Assembly: GCF_000208385.1 (NCBI RefSeq)
Contig: NC_015436.1
Coordinates: 2,108,001 to 2,172,000 of the forward strand
DNA length: 64,000 nucleotides
From: Parasphaerochaeta coccoides DSM 17374
Lineage (GTDB): Bacteria; Spirochaetota; Spirochaetia; Sphaerochaetales; Sphaerochaetaceae
Direction of reading: 5' to 3'
A program made the position numbers and the translations under genes. Position 1 is the stretch's first letter. Each line of letters starts with the position of its first letter. The notes below the pieces were generated by a model. That model searched no databases and was not told the DNA's origin. It saw nothing but the letters and a program-made list of their open reading frames with translations. This document shows, piece by piece, positions 7,387-18,300 of this stretch.

Positions 7387-8721
7387 TCATTCCCCCATGG
7401 CAGAGATTTCGTGAGCTGCCTGGTAAATCATGTCCACCAGCAGAGGGATGCCTTCCCTCGGTACACTGCAATACGCCACCCGCAGGACATCTATTGCCAA
7501 GCTGACCGTTCCTGCCCCATAGCTCTCAAGCAACCGGCGGCGGAGAGTTTCCGCGTCCACCTTGCCTACATTGCACTTGAAAGCAAAAAAGTATCCTGAA
7601 TTGAAAGGAAACGGAGTGAGGATGTTGTCATCCACATGTTTTGCCAAGGCATCACGCGCAGCCTGATACCGGCAGCGCATCTCCTCCCTGGCGGCATCTC
7701 TCTCTTGGTCGATTTTCGTCCCATTGGTCAAAGCTTCTATCAGGATTGACTGACCGGGACGCTGGCTGCTGGACACCGAACACCGTATCGCACCAAGAAG
7801 TTTTTGTTCGAGTGCTTCGTAGGCCGGACGGGGCAATCCCTTGCATGCGCAGGTGATGAAGCCGAGACGGAAGCCCCAGAGAAGGTCTTCCTTGGTCGGC
7901 CCGTCGCATTTGATGGCCAGGAGATTTGGGTGAGCATCAGCCAGATGCGCGAAAAGGGAGTTGGTTCCTATGCCGTCTTCATAGAAAAGCCCATGATACG
8001 CGTCATCACAAATCACCAACAAATCCTTCCCTTCCGCAGCGACTGCGGAAAGCGTCCGGGCAATGTCCTCAATCATGCTGTCAGGAGGCGTATAGCCGGT
8101 TGGGTTGTTTGGGAAATTGAGAATCAGGATGACCTTTGAGGCTTCCACACCATGGATTGCCTCCATCATGGCGGGAACATTAAATTCTCCGGCTGGAGAG
8201 AACAGCGGAAAGCTGTGGAGGACGGCTCCATGGCCTGTGCCGAAAATCAGGTCATAGTTGTCCCAACGGAGGGAAGGAACCACCACAGCATCACCTTCAT
8301 CAACGAAAAGCCGCGCGGCAAGGGAAAGGGCATGGGTCAGTGCTGCTGTGACCATGGGAACCGATGCGGGTATGCCATGCAGCGCGGGATTGTTCTTCAG
8401 CAGCCTCTGATGCCAGAGACTGCGCGCCTGGGCATCCCCTCCTGTCGGGGCATAGGAAAAGATGTCCCGTGGTTCATAAACCTCGGTATCGAAAGCATTG
8501 TACATCTCGGAAAGATACATCGGCTGACCATCCTGCATGGCCACCCCGGCGGTCGCGTTGTACCGGTATGCAAGACGTCCGGCCTCTACGCTCTGGAAGA
8601 CTATCCCCCTCGGAAAATAGATGCGTCGTCCAAATGAAGACAGCAGACGGAAGACCACTGTTTCAGAAAGATTTTCATTGAGTTGTCCGGCAATGTCCGT
8701 CATGTTGTTCTCCGCATTCAT
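7387..8721 (-). CDS. PLP-dependent aminotransferase, class I/II
   Basis: A 444-residue fold-type I aminotransferase. Supporting motifs are NFPNNPTGYT (about residue 202), ICDDAYHGL with the Asp that contacts the pyridine nitrogen, and CDGPTKEDLLWGFRLGF. In the last, the lysine is the expected PLP Schiff-base residue and the downstream Arg binds phosphate. The N-terminal 100 residues are less conserved, so the substrate cannot be named. The start codon overlaps the ligA stop as TGATG, with GGGAGG 8 nt before it; a second in-frame ATG six codons later also has a GGAG. It is translationally coupled to ligA. Confidence 0.85.
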   Translation of the reverse strand: MNAENNMTDIAGQLNENLSETVVFRLLSSFGRRIYFPRGIVFQSVEAGRLAYRYNATAGVAMQDGQPMYLSEMYNAFDTEVYEPRDIFSYAPTGGDAQARSLWHQRLLKNNPALHGIPASVPMVTAALTHALSLAARLFVDEGDAVVVPSLRWDNYDLIFGTGHGAVLHSFPLFSPAGEFNVPAMMEAIHGVEASKVILILNFPNNPTGYTPPDSMIEDIARTLSAVAAEGKDLLVICDDAYHGLFYEDGIGTNSLFAHLADAHPNLLAIKCDGPTKEDLLWGFRLGFITCACKGLPRPAYEALEQKLLGAIRCSVSSSQRPGQSILIEALTNGTKIDQERDAAREEMRCRYQAARDALAKHVDDNILTPFPFNSGYFFAFKCNVGKVDAETLRRRLLESYGAGTVSLAIDVLRVAYCSVPREGIPLLVDMIYQAAHEISAMGE

Positions 8722-10871
8722 CAGAACAGCCTCCCTTGAGTCTCAATTTCAGAGTCCTCATTGGCATCCTTCCCGGCATTCTCCCTGATATTCTCTTTAG
8801 CATCAGCGTCCAGCATCCCCAGAAATTCATCCTCGCTGACAATACGCGCACCCGCTTTCTGTGCCTGGGAAAGTTTACTCCCCGCCCCGCCTCCCGCCAG
8901 CAGATGGGTGGTCTTGCCGGTGACGGAGGACGTGACCCGGCCTCCCCGTTTTTTCACCTCGACCATTGCTTTTTCACGTGGGGAGAAATGTTCAAAGGAA
9001 CCGGTGACACACCATGTCTGTCCGGCGAAAATCTGCGGGACATCGGAAACCTGAGAGGCTTCCTCTTCAAAGGAAAGACCTGCTTCACCCAATGCATGGA
9101 TGCGCGCGCGCATCTCTGGCGCGGATAGTGATTCTATCAGGGTCATGGCCATCTTTTCTCCAATCTGGGGGATGGATGTCAACGTGTCCATATCGTGGGT
9201 ATCCACGATGTGAAGAAGCTGCTCCATTGACCGGATGCTGCCTGCATCAAGAAGCTGATCTACCGCCTTCCTGCCGAAATCAGGCAGACCAAGGGCAGAA
9301 AGAACAACACGGAACGGTCGGTTCCGACTGTCCTCCACTCCTGTGACAATGAGGCTGATCTTCTTTTTTCCGAAACCTGGCTGACCATCCAAGACCCTCC
9401 GGTAATCAAGCGTATAGATGTCCGGGATGTCGGACAGGGCATTGATGTTTCTCAGGACAGTGACTGTCTCCGGCCCGAAATTGGCAATGTCCATGCCGTC
9501 CTTGCCTACGAAGAACTGAATCCGTCCTCCTACCTGTGCGGGACAGCCGGAGGCATTGGGACAGAAGGTGTGCGCTCCCCGGATGACCAGGGTCGAGCCA
9601 CAACTGGGACAGATGGCGGGTATGCGCCAGGTGGTATTGCCTTCCTCATTCTTCTCCACGACACGCTCGACCGCAGGGATGACATCACCGCGCTTGGAAA
9701 CTTCCACAGTGTCGCCAATGGCCAGCTCCAGGAGGTCAATATAATCCTGGTTGTGAAGCGTGACGTTGGAAACCACGGAGCCGCCGATGGGAACGCTCCT
9801 GACCCGCGCCATTGGGGTAATCCTTCCGGTTCGGCCTACTTGGACATCTATGTCCTGCACCACTGTCTGGGCGGCGGGTGATTCAAATTTGTATGCAATC
9901 GCCCACCGGGGATGATGTCCTGTATAACCGAAGACGTCCCGGAGCGCAAGGTCGTTGACTTTCACTACCAAACCGTCAATCTCATAAGGAAGATTTCCCC
10001 TCTCCCTGGTGACGCCGGATATGTAGCCGGCAAGGTCGTCGAAGGCGCCGGAAAAGCCTTGTACGCCGGACGCGGACAAAAGAGCCTCGGCTTCCTGTCG
10101 GCCAGATGCGAATACCCCCAGGTGTGGATTGACCCGGAAGCCGAGACGAACCAACGCGGCAAGAAGTTCCACATGGTTGGGATAGAGGGTGGCATCACCT
10201 GCAAAATAAGCCTCGTAGACAAAAATGGTCAGGGGTACACGGGCAGTTTCGCTGCTCTTGATTCTCCTGATTGTTCCCGCGGCAAGGTTGCGAGGATTGG
10301 CATATGGGATTTCCATGGTCTTGTTCAACACGGAAAAGGATTCCTTGGGAAGATACACTTCTCCCCTGACCGCAATGTCCAGCGGTTCGGACAGTCGGAG
10401 AGGGACGGCCGCGATGGTTCTGATGTTGGCAGTTACATCATTGCCTACAGTTCCGTTGCCCCGTGTCACGGCACGGACAAGGATTCCTTTCTCATAGTAG
10501 AGAACCATTGATACGCCGTCGATTTTTTCCTCCACTATGAATGAGAGACCTGTGTCGGCCTTGAGCCCCGCCTTGTTCATCCAGGAGACGATGGCTTCGG
10601 CGCTGTATGCCTTGTCCAAGCTCAGCACGGGGATGGAATGGCGGACTTCGGGGAAATCGGAAGTGAGGTCGCTGCCGACGCGCTGCGTGGGAGAATCAGC
10701 TTCTTTCACATCAGGATGAGCTGCTTCAAGGGCGGCAAGTTCATCCATCAGGGTATCATATTCCTTGTCTGACATACTGGGGCGTCCCAAGACATAATAT
10801 TCATGCTGGGCGTCAAGAAGGATGCGGGAAAGTTCCGCCATGCGTCGTACTGCCGTTTCCTGTGTGTGCAT
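8721..10871 (-). CDS. ligA: NAD-dependent DNA ligase
   Basis: Seals nicks in DNA using NAD+. The 716-residue protein has domain Ia motifs (EYYVLGRPSMSDKEYD), the adenylated Lys in EEKIDG at residue 116, the OB fold, and a four-cysteine zinc site (CPSCGSTLVI...FCPNASGC). Helix-hairpin-helix repeats and a C-terminal BRCT domain (QIFAGQTWCVTGSF) follow. The last 30 residues are an acidic tail beyond the BRCT domain, making it longer than the usual 670. It is the first gene of a two-gene unit with the aminotransferase. Confidence 0.97.
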   Translation of the reverse strand: MHTQETAVRRMAELSRILLDAQHEYYVLGRPSMSDKEYDTLMDELAALEAAHPDVKEADSPTQRVGSDLTSDFPEVRHSIPVLSLDKAYSAEAIVSWMNKAGLKADTGLSFIVEEKIDGVSMVLYYEKGILVRAVTRGNGTVGNDVTANIRTIAAVPLRLSEPLDIAVRGEVYLPKESFSVLNKTMEIPYANPRNLAAGTIRRIKSSETARVPLTIFVYEAYFAGDATLYPNHVELLAALVRLGFRVNPHLGVFASGRQEAEALLSASGVQGFSGAFDDLAGYISGVTRERGNLPYEIDGLVVKVNDLALRDVFGYTGHHPRWAIAYKFESPAAQTVVQDIDVQVGRTGRITPMARVRSVPIGGSVVSNVTLHNQDYIDLLELAIGDTVEVSKRGDVIPAVERVVEKNEEGNTTWRIPAICPSCGSTLVIRGAHTFCPNASGCPAQVGGRIQFFVGKDGMDIANFGPETVTVLRNINALSDIPDIYTLDYRRVLDGQPGFGKKKISLIVTGVEDSRNRPFRVVLSALGLPDFGRKAVDQLLDAGSIRSMEQLLHIVDTHDMDTLTSIPQIGEKMAMTLIESLSAPEMRARIHALGEAGLSFEEEASQVSDVPQIFAGQTWCVTGSFEHFSPREKAMVEVKKRGGRVTSSVTGKTTHLLAGGGAGSKLSQAQKAGARIVSEDEFLGMLDADAKENIRENAGKDANEDSEIETQGRLF

Positions 10872-11050
10872 CTGGAATCCTCCCTGATGTGACAGATACC
10901 ATCTTACCTTGTTCGGTCAGGGGTTTCCAGAGGCTGGATATGTTCACCTTTCCGGGTATTTCAAAAAAGGCTGTTCATTTAAGAGCATCAACTCAAAAGA
11001 TACTATTTCACGCATAAAATAACCCTTGCAGTAATGCGTTTTCCACCAAA

Positions 11051-11068
11051 ATAATACTTTCGGGTAAT
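11051..11068 (+). promoter_or_regulatory. 18-bp GGGTAAT box upstream of the 11.1-kb membrane gene
   Basis: ATAATACTTTCGGGTAAT matches the element found before both fimbrillin-domain lipoproteins (24.0 and 63.1 kb), in the same orientation relative to its gene. It ends 76 bp before the start codon. A -10-like TATCAA lies 26 bp further on. A degenerate relative may sit near 10990. Twelve of the 18 bases recur inside the gene at 11248-11259. The remainder of 10872-11144 shows nothing I can name. Confidence 0.7.
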
Positions 11069-11144
11069 ATTCAGGATTCTTCCAGGTCTGTCAGTATCAA
11101 GACTCATGTAAAGCTATCGGAGTTGTTGAGAACAGGAGGCAGGT

Positions 11145-11648
11145 ATGATTTGGTTAAATGCTCTTCTTCATGGTTTGGTATGGTCGGGTATTTGGGTAAT
11201 TGCTCTGTATGTCACTTTCAGGCTCGTACCCCATACCCTGATCCATAATTACCCGAAAGAACTGCAAGAACTCGCTGACATACCCATAAAAAGCAAACGG
11301 CTGACGACATGTGTTTCCTTGTTGGTTTGGGTCGTGATTATCGGATATTATCTGTTTGCGGTTTTATGGACATTTCGCCACAGGACAGACGGCTTCCTGG
11401 ACATTATGGCATTTTCTTTTATGGTTTTCATGGTATGGAACATATGTGACTTGACCATAATGGATTGGTTGCTGTTCTGCACGGTTCAGCCATCTGTCAT
11501 GGTACTTAAAGGCACGAAGGGACACCCCGCATACAAGGATTATATGTTCCACTTCATCGGATTCTTGAAAGGAACCGGGATTGCTGCGATTTTTGCGTTT
11601 GTAATAGGCGGAATATCCTATCTGATCCTGAACTCTTTGGTGTGGTAA
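11145..11648 (+). CDS. Small integral membrane protein, unknown function
   Basis: A 167-residue protein with four predicted membrane segments (about residues 5-26, 54-76, 84-112 and 134-163). It has charged loops including a Tyr-Pro-Lys-Glu stretch after the first helix. GGAGG precedes the ATG. I do not recognise the family. It stands alone between ligA (divergent) and the molybdenum-hydroxylase-like operon, 183 nt before the latter. Its promoter region carries the 18-bp box shared with two surface lipoproteins, which suggests it belongs to the same regulon; that is its most informative property. Confidence 0.8.
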   Translation: MIWLNALLHGLVWSGIWVIALYVTFRLVPHTLIHNYPKELQELADIPIKSKRLTTCVSLLVWVVIIGYYLFAVLWTFRHRTDGFLDIMAFSFMVFMVWNICDLTIMDWLLFCTVQPSVMVLKGTKGHPAYKDYMFHFIGFLKGTGIAAIFAFVIGGISYLILNSLVW

Positions 11649-11831
11649 AGGGCTTTCTTTTGGATGTCCATACATCCAATTCGCTCCCTGTCTTGCCTCC
11701 GTTGTTCTGCTGTCCCTGTTGACGCGCACCACTGCTGTGCGCATGTCCTGTGTATTGCCCTTGCGTTGCGCCCGGCGTTGCAGTTTGCCGCGTGACATGA
11801 TACTGTATCCACACTGCGAAGGGGGACGACG

Positions 11832-13859
11832 ATGGAGAAAAAAACACAACTCGGCGACGTACCCCAGTACCATGGCATCGTCCTGTGTTCATCTGTATCA
11901 TCCGGTACCATCGTGGACATTTCCATGCCCACACTGCCCTATGGCTGCTTCCTCATTGAACCACGGGACTTCAGCGGAACCAATTCCATCCATATCCTGG
12001 ACACCCGCATGCCGGTACTGACATCATCATCCATCTCCTATGAAGGCCAGCCTGTCCTGGCTCTTTTCGGCCCTGACATTGAAACAGTCAGAAATACAGC
12101 TCGCTCTATCCGGTTTTCCTATTCCCTCCCTCCTGTCCCTGCTCCGGTTTCTGAACAGGAGAAGACAGATGGCGTTTCCAGTGAAGAAGGAACGCCCGGA
12201 CAACGAGAGGCCAACATAGCCGGAAGCCCCTTAACAGCAGCATGGGATAAAGGAGGCAATCCTCCCCCCGAAACGGAAACACAGGTGTTGGAGCAGACCT
12301 ATACATATCCGATACGTCACCCCGCGCGAGCGGAAGAAATAGTAATCCAAGCCATGTATGACCAGAAGGAACTGAACATGCATGTGCCGACCCAGTGGCC
12401 TTTTCATGTGCGGGAATCCATAGCGGAAGCTTTGGGAATCAGCAAACGGAAAATCACGCTCAAGAGACTTCCCTATTTCACTCATCGTGATGCTTATGTC
12501 ATATGGCCGTCCCTGCTTGGCGTCATTGCCGCTGCCGCCGCCATGAAGGTCGGAGGAAAAGTATCCCTCAGCCATGAACCGGCGCACGCCAATCCCCTCA
12601 TGACAATCCACCGCCGCACAGTCTTCGCCTCCAGCACCGGAAAACCCCTGGAAGAAACAGTGACGGCTGACATAGACCAGGGAGCCTTCCCTGTCTTCAC
12701 GCAAGAGATGCAACGTCAGGTCATGGCGGGACTCCTGCCGCCGTACAACCTGCCCAAAGGTTCAGTCATCGTCACCGCGCGTAAAAGCTCATCCCCACCG
12801 GCATCTTTCCATGGAGACCTGGGCTATGCCACGGCGGTATCAAGCACGGCTGTCCATTATAATGCAGTGGCCAGGGCGGCAGGTATTTCTCCCATCGACT
12901 GGAAGATAAAGAACCTGGGAGAATATCCCGTCCGTACAGGCTTCGTCACGTCCGAAAAATTTTCCATCTTGCGGGATATCATCAACGAAACCGCGGAAAA
13001 GTCCGGTTTCCAGCGCAAGCACGCCGCTTTCGAATTACAGAAGCAACGGAAAAACAGATATTCGACATTCCTCAACTACGCCAAAGGAATCGGATGCTCC
13101 GCGGGAGCCGGCATCAGCGGTTTCAGCTCATCCTTCGAACTCGCCGACAAGTTCTCCGTCTCTCTCAGGCTTGAGGAAAAAGACAAGGTTTCCTTCAACA
13201 CGTCCTTTCCTCTCAACGGCCCCAGCGAGAACATCTGGAAAAACATGATTACCCGTGAGCTGGACATTGACCCGGAGTCCATCCTCCCCGTGGATGAAAG
13301 CCGGGAGGAACTGCGGGACAGCGGACCAGCTGTCTTGTCAGCCAACAGCGGGCGTCTGCCGCGGATGTTCAGGAAACTTGCCCATGACATCAGGGAAAGA
13401 CGGTTCAAGGAACCGTTGCCTCTTGAAGCATCAATGACCTTCCGCAGCCCTGCCATGGCATCCCACACAGAATTTGAAGGAACCAGCGGAGCAAGCCTGG
13501 CGATAGAACTGGACATAGACACAATCACCTTGCATCCGGTCGTCCGGCATGTCTGGGCAGTATTCTCTTTCGGATATGTGGATGATGACAAGCTGCTGCG
13601 GACACGCATCCGCCAGACAATAGTGCATACATTGAGGGAAAGCGGCGCCTATTTCGACAATCGTGACGGGAACAAGCCATTTACCATAGACATCACCATC
13701 CACAATACCGAGGATGGCGCTCCCGCGTCGGTAAATTCAATACTCAGGGGATTGGTCATGGGAGCATTTCTGTCGGCGCTCGGACAAGCCCTGCCCTCCG
13801 GCATGAGTACAATCCCCGTCACCAGCGCCCTCATCCTCGACCATATCAGGGAGGAGTGA
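11832..13859 (+). CDS. Molybdopterin-subunit homologue of the xanthine dehydrogenase family, degenerate
   Basis: The 675-residue protein aligns in outline with large subunits of molybdenum hydroxylases: an N-terminal a/b-hammerhead-like region (VLTSSSISYEGQPVLALFG) and then the long molybdopterin-binding domain. The cofactor motifs are altered. The GGGFGGK loop is replaced by PYFTHRDA, and near the C-terminus the GVGEPP segment with the catalytic Glu reads like DGAPAS. Residues 115-150 are a low-complexity insertion. GGGGG precedes the start. The downstream genes are homologues of the iron-sulphur and FAD subunits in overlapping order, so the complex has been kept as a unit. Loss of cofactor residues argues against normal hydroxylase activity; the present function is unknown. 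Confidence 0.75.
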   Translation: MEKKTQLGDVPQYHGIVLCSSVSSGTIVDISMPTLPYGCFLIEPRDFSGTNSIHILDTRMPVLTSSSISYEGQPVLALFGPDIETVRNTARSIRFSYSLPPVPAPVSEQEKTDGVSSEEGTPGQREANIAGSPLTAAWDKGGNPPPETETQVLEQTYTYPIRHPARAEEIVIQAMYDQKELNMHVPTQWPFHVRESIAEALGISKRKITLKRLPYFTHRDAYVIWPSLLGVIAAAAAMKVGGKVSLSHEPAHANPLMTIHRRTVFASSTGKPLEETVTADIDQGAFPVFTQEMQRQVMAGLLPPYNLPKGSVIVTARKSSSPPASFHGDLGYATAVSSTAVHYNAVARAAGISPIDWKIKNLGEYPVRTGFVTSEKFSILRDIINETAEKSGFQRKHAAFELQKQRKNRYSTFLNYAKGIGCSAGAGISGFSSSFELADKFSVSLRLEEKDKVSFNTSFPLNGPSENIWKNMITRELDIDPESILPVDESREELRDSGPAVLSANSGRLPRMFRKLAHDIRERRFKEPLPLEASMTFRSPAMASHTEFEGTSGASLAIELDIDTITLHPVVRHVWAVFSFGYVDDDKLLRTRIRQTIVHTLRESGAYFDNRDGNKPFTIDITIHNTEDGAPASVNSILRGLVMGAFLSALGQALPSGMSTIPVTSALILDHIREE

Positions 13860-13861
13860 CC

Positions 13862-14410
13862 GTGAAACTTGATTTCCAGCTCGACAACAAGAAGATATCC
13901 GTGAACGTCAATGCGGACAAGCCACTTTCCCTCATCCTTGCCGAGGACATACCCAAGGACTTTTCCTGGAATCCCTTCTTTGGCTCGCTGACACGGGAAC
14001 CCGTCTTCATTGACGATGAACTTGTCCTGCCCGCCCAGATGCCTGCTTTCCGTGTACGGGGTACCACGATTCGTTCGTACAACGGATTCCGCAAGACCCG
14101 CCTCTGCCGGGATATTGAACGCGCCTACGCGTTCCATGAATGTTATCCGGATGGCGGAAGCTATGCCGCCATCACCATGATCCTTGAGTCGATGATTACC
14201 GACATAGACGCATCGAAAACTCCCGCCCGGATCTCCACGCCGGAGGAAAACCCCAACCGTCCGACGGCAGAACCCACAACCCTTGACATGGTGACCATAG
14301 AGCAGGACCTTGACGACATCGCATGCACCACAATGGATGTCGGTCAACTCATCCTCATTGCCCGCACGGCAGCGGAATACAGGAGACGCAGGAATGTACG
14401 AAGGAATTAA
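13862..14410 (+). CDS. [2Fe-2S]-subunit homologue lacking cluster cysteines
   Basis: The 182-residue protein begins like the small subunit of molybdenum hydroxylases (KLDFQLDNKKISVNVNADKP, then LSLILAEDI) and keeps the second-domain frame YAFHECYPDGGSYAAITMIL, which corresponds to the usual CGFCTPG region. The family needs eight cysteines for two [2Fe-2S] clusters; only three are present and none forms the CxxC patterns, so neither cluster can bind normally. The region after residue 125 is unlike the family. GTG at 13862 has AGGAG 6 nt upstream; GTG at 13856 overlaps the previous stop but is too close to the ribosome-binding site. The flanking genes are the other two subunit homologues. The homology rests on position and a weak motif fit. 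Confidence 0.65.
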   Translation: MKLDFQLDNKKISVNVNADKPLSLILAEDIPKDFSWNPFFGSLTREPVFIDDELVLPAQMPAFRVRGTTIRSYNGFRKTRLCRDIERAYAFHECYPDGGSYAAITMILESMITDIDASKTPARISTPEENPNRPTAEPTTLDMVTIEQDLDDIACTTMDVGQLILIARTAAEYRRRRNVRRN

Positions 14411-15278
14411 GTCTCCCACAATCCATAGCCCCCGTACCATTGGGGAAGCCCTCTCTATCCTGAACCGTACTCCTGATGCGCGTCTGTGGGCAGGCGGTAC
14501 GTATATCATGAGCAGACCGGATGCTTATCCTGGCAAGGACGCCAGTGCCATCATCGATCTGGCGGGGATTCCTGAATTGAAGAAAATCACGAGGAACGAC
14601 CGTTTTGTGGAAATTGGAGCCATGGTCACCGCATCTCAACTGACCAATACCGGCAAGCTGTTGCTTTCCGACCTGATGCTGGATACCCTCAAGTCCACGG
14701 CCTCCCCACTGTACCGGAGACAGCTTACCATTGGCGGAACCCTGTGTACTCCGGACATCCGCCTTTCCTTGCCGACGACCTTGGCAGTCCTTGAATCAGC
14801 CGCGGAAGTCCGTTACCTCCAACGTTCCCGCATCATCACCCGCTGGATTCCCATAGCCCGGCTCTATGGCAAGAACGGCGCTCTCCTGATGCCGCCAAAA
14901 AGCATCCTGTCCAAAATACGCATCAGCCTGGACATGCCTGGTTTCCAACGGTTCCGGGTCATTGATCACCCAATGCTTGCGCCGCGTGATTCCGTGCTGT
15001 TCGCTTTCCAATGCCAGGGAACCCAAGGAACCCTGTCCCGTGCGCGTTTCTGCTTCACCTATCCGACCGCCGGTTTCCACCAGAGCCGTGAGATGGAAGC
15101 CCTGCTCAGCGGACAGGATCTGCCCCTGTCACCGGACAAAGTACGGAAGTTTTCCTCACAGCTTGTCATGGAGATAGCCAGGATGCATCCTGGGGTGACT
15201 CCTCTCCAGCTTGAGAGAAGCCGCCGTCTTTTCGCGGAAGTCCTGCATGACATTGATGTCATGGCAATGGAAAAATAA
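14394..15278 (+). CDS. FAD-subunit homologue of molybdenum hydroxylases
   Basis: The 294-residue protein resembles the FAD-binding (CoxM/XdhB) subunit: HSPRTIGEALSILN, then LWAGGTYIM in place of the usual AGGTDL, and RRQLTIGGTLCTPD matching the family IRNVATIGGN segment. The C-terminal half has the CO_deh_flav-like pattern. Some FAD-contacting residues differ, so binding is uncertain. The start at 14394 follows AGGAG and overlaps the previous gene by 17 nt, so the three genes form one operon ending 72 nt before dnaE. An alternative upstream ATG has no ribosome-binding site. Confidence 0.8.
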   Translation: MYEGIKSPTIHSPRTIGEALSILNRTPDARLWAGGTYIMSRPDAYPGKDASAIIDLAGIPELKKITRNDRFVEIGAMVTASQLTNTGKLLLSDLMLDTLKSTASPLYRRQLTIGGTLCTPDIRLSLPTTLAVLESAAEVRYLQRSRIITRWIPIARLYGKNGALLMPPKSILSKIRISLDMPGFQRFRVIDHPMLAPRDSVLFAFQCQGTQGTLSRARFCFTYPTAGFHQSREMEALLSGQDLPLSPDKVRKFSSQLVMEIARMHPGVTPLQLERSRRLFAEVLHDIDVMAMEK

Positions 15279-15350
15279 CCGGAAGAAAATCCCGTAGCCC
15301 ATCACCAAAGCGTGGGAATGTGGTATGATGACTCGACAGGAGAGCGACAG

Positions 15351-18300
15351 ATGTCCGGATTCGTACACCTTCACAACCATACTGATTACTCCCTGCTCGA
15401 TGGCGCGGGTTCCATACCAAAATACATAGCCAAGGCAAAGGAACTGGGCATGAATGCCCTGGCAATCACCGACCACGGCAATATGTTCGGAGCCCACAAG
15501 TTCTACAAGGCATGCAAGGCAGCGGACATCAAGCCTATCATCGGCTGTGAGTTCTATGTCGCTCCTGAAAGCCATACCTTGCGCGAAGGCGTGGAAGGAA
15601 AGCCGCGTGCCTATCATCTGATTCTCCTTGCCATGAACGAGAAAGGCTATCACAATCTGATGGAACTGAACTCCATCTCCTATGTCGAAGGTTTCTACTA
15701 CAAGCCGCGTATCGATCATGAGCTGATAGAACAGCACAATGAGGGCGTCCTTTGCCTGTCCGCCTGCCTTGGCGGGGAAATTGCGTCCCTTCTGAAGGAC
15801 AATAGGTATGAGGACGCCAAGAAAGCCGCCCTGTGGCATGCATCAGTCTTTGACGGGGGACGCTATTACCTGGAAATCCAGGATCATGGCTTGCCCGAAC
15901 AGAAGACGGTGAACCAGGCTCTTGCCCGTCTTTCCACGGAAACCGGCATTCCCCTTGTAGCGACCAATGATATCCACTACATCAACAAAAGCGATGCCAA
16001 CGCCCACGACATCCTCCTGTGCATTGGCATGGGCAAGAAGAAGAATGAAGCCGACAGGATGCGTTTCCACTCGGCTGAATACTACATGAAAAGCGCTGAG
16101 GAAATGGAAAAACAGTTCCTCTGGTGTCCGCAAGCCGTGGAAAATACAGTGAAGATTGCAGATTTATGCAATCTGGAGATACATTTTCCCGGACCGCGCC
16201 TGCCCCGCTTCCGTGTCCCCAAAGGCTTCACGGATGACTCTTACCTCCGGCATCTTTCCCATGAAGGACTTGCCCGCCGGTATGCGGAAGTGACGCCTGA
16301 CTTGGAGAAAAGACTGGATTACGAGCTTGATGTCATCATCCAGATGGGTTTCCAGGGCTATTTCCTCATTGTCCGGGATTACATCTACTGGGCAAAGCAG
16401 CGTGACATCCCGGTAGGGCCTGGCCGTGGTTCCGGCGCAGGCTCGCTGGTGGCATACTGCACGGAAATCACTGATGTCGATCCCATCAAATATAACCTGC
16501 TGTTCGAAAGGTTCCTCAATCCTGAAAGAAAGACAATGCCTGACTTCGACATTGACTTCTGCTTTGAACACCGCCAGGAAGTCATAGAATATGTGACGGA
16601 GCATTACGGTGAGGATCATGTCGCCCAGATAGCCACCTTCGGAACCCTCAAAGCCAAGGCTGTGGTAAAGGATGTCGCCCGTGTACTGGACATTCCCTTC
16701 GAGGAGTCCAACCGCATAGCCAAGATGATTCCCGACGACCCCAAGATGACCTTGAAGAAAGCCCTTGAACAGTCCCCTGAGCTGAAACAGGTTGCTGATG
16801 CCGGAGGCATCTACGGAGAATTGTTCGACGCCGCCTTCCGCCTGGAAGGATTGAACCGACACACATCGACCCATGCGGCGGGCGTAGTTATTGGTGAAAA
16901 AAAGCTGCTCACCTATGTTCCGCTCTACCGTGATGCCAAGACTGGCGCAATCTCCACCCAGTTCACCATGGATCAGTTGGAGGAAAACGGCCTGGTCAAG
17001 ATGGACTTGCTCGGACTGAAGACGCTGACCCTCATCAAGCATACTGTTGATTTGGTTCACAAGACAAACCCCGGATTTTCCATTGAGGACATCAACGAAG
17101 AAGATGAAAAAACATTTGACATGCTCCGTCGTGGAGACAGCGCCTGCGTCTTCCAGTTTGAATCGACCGGCATGCAGAAGATTCTCCGTGATGCCCTTCC
17201 GAACAGCATAGAAGACTTGGTGGCCTTGAACGCCCTGTACAGGCCGGGGCCCATGGACTACATCCCCCAATTCGTTGAAAGCAAGAACGGCAGGATGCCG
17301 ATTACCTACGCTCATCCGGACTTGGAGGAAACGCTCAAGACGACCTACGGCGTCATCGTCTACCAGGAACAGGTCATGAAAGTCGCCCAAATCATTGGGG
17401 GATACACGCTGGGAGCCGCTGATATCCTGCGCCGCATCATGAGCAAGAAGAAAGCGGAGGAGCTGGCTGCCCAAGAAGTGAAGTTCGTTGAGGGAGCCTT
17501 GGCGAAAGGCTATCAGGAGAAGCTCGCACGCTACATCTTCAAGATGCTGGAACCTTTTGCCGGTTATGGCTTCAACAAGTCCCACGCGGTGGCTTATTCC
17601 GTCATAGCCTATCAGACAGCGTTCCTCAAGGCGAACTATCCCGCTGAATTTATGGCGGCGAACCTGACCAATGAGATTAACAATCCTGACAAGTTCTCGG
17701 AATACCTGAGAGAAGCCAAGCATATGGGAATAGAGGTACTTCCTCCTTCCATCAATTACTCGGAAAGGCAATTCAATGCCGTTGAAGGCAAGATTGTCTA
17801 TGGTCTGGCAGGCATCAAGAATGTCGGGGAAGGCGTGGCCGACCTGATTATCCGGGAACGTAACGAACACGGCCCCTATGAATCTTTCATAGACTTCCTT
17901 GTCAGGGTCGATTCGCGCGCAATGAATTCCAAGCTCCTTGAATCCTTGATAAAGGCGGGAACCTTCGACAGCATGGAGGAAAACCGTCCTACGCTGATAG
18001 AAAACATGGAAGCGGCGGTCATCTACGCCCAGAAACAGAAGGAAAGCAAGGAAAGCGGGCAGAGCTCCCTGTTCGAAGGCGATGACATTGATTCCTTCAC
18101 CATGACACGCCATCCTGATTGGGAGATGCGTGAGAAACTTGAGATTGAGAAAGCCCTGCTGGGTTTTTACATATCCGGACATCCCCTGGATCTGTACCGC
18201 GATGCCTGGAAACGCAGCGTCCTCGTGGATTTCTCCCGTCCTGAACGTTTTCCCCGCAACCGGCAGATTTCCCTGGTGGCCATGATCACTGACATCAGGA

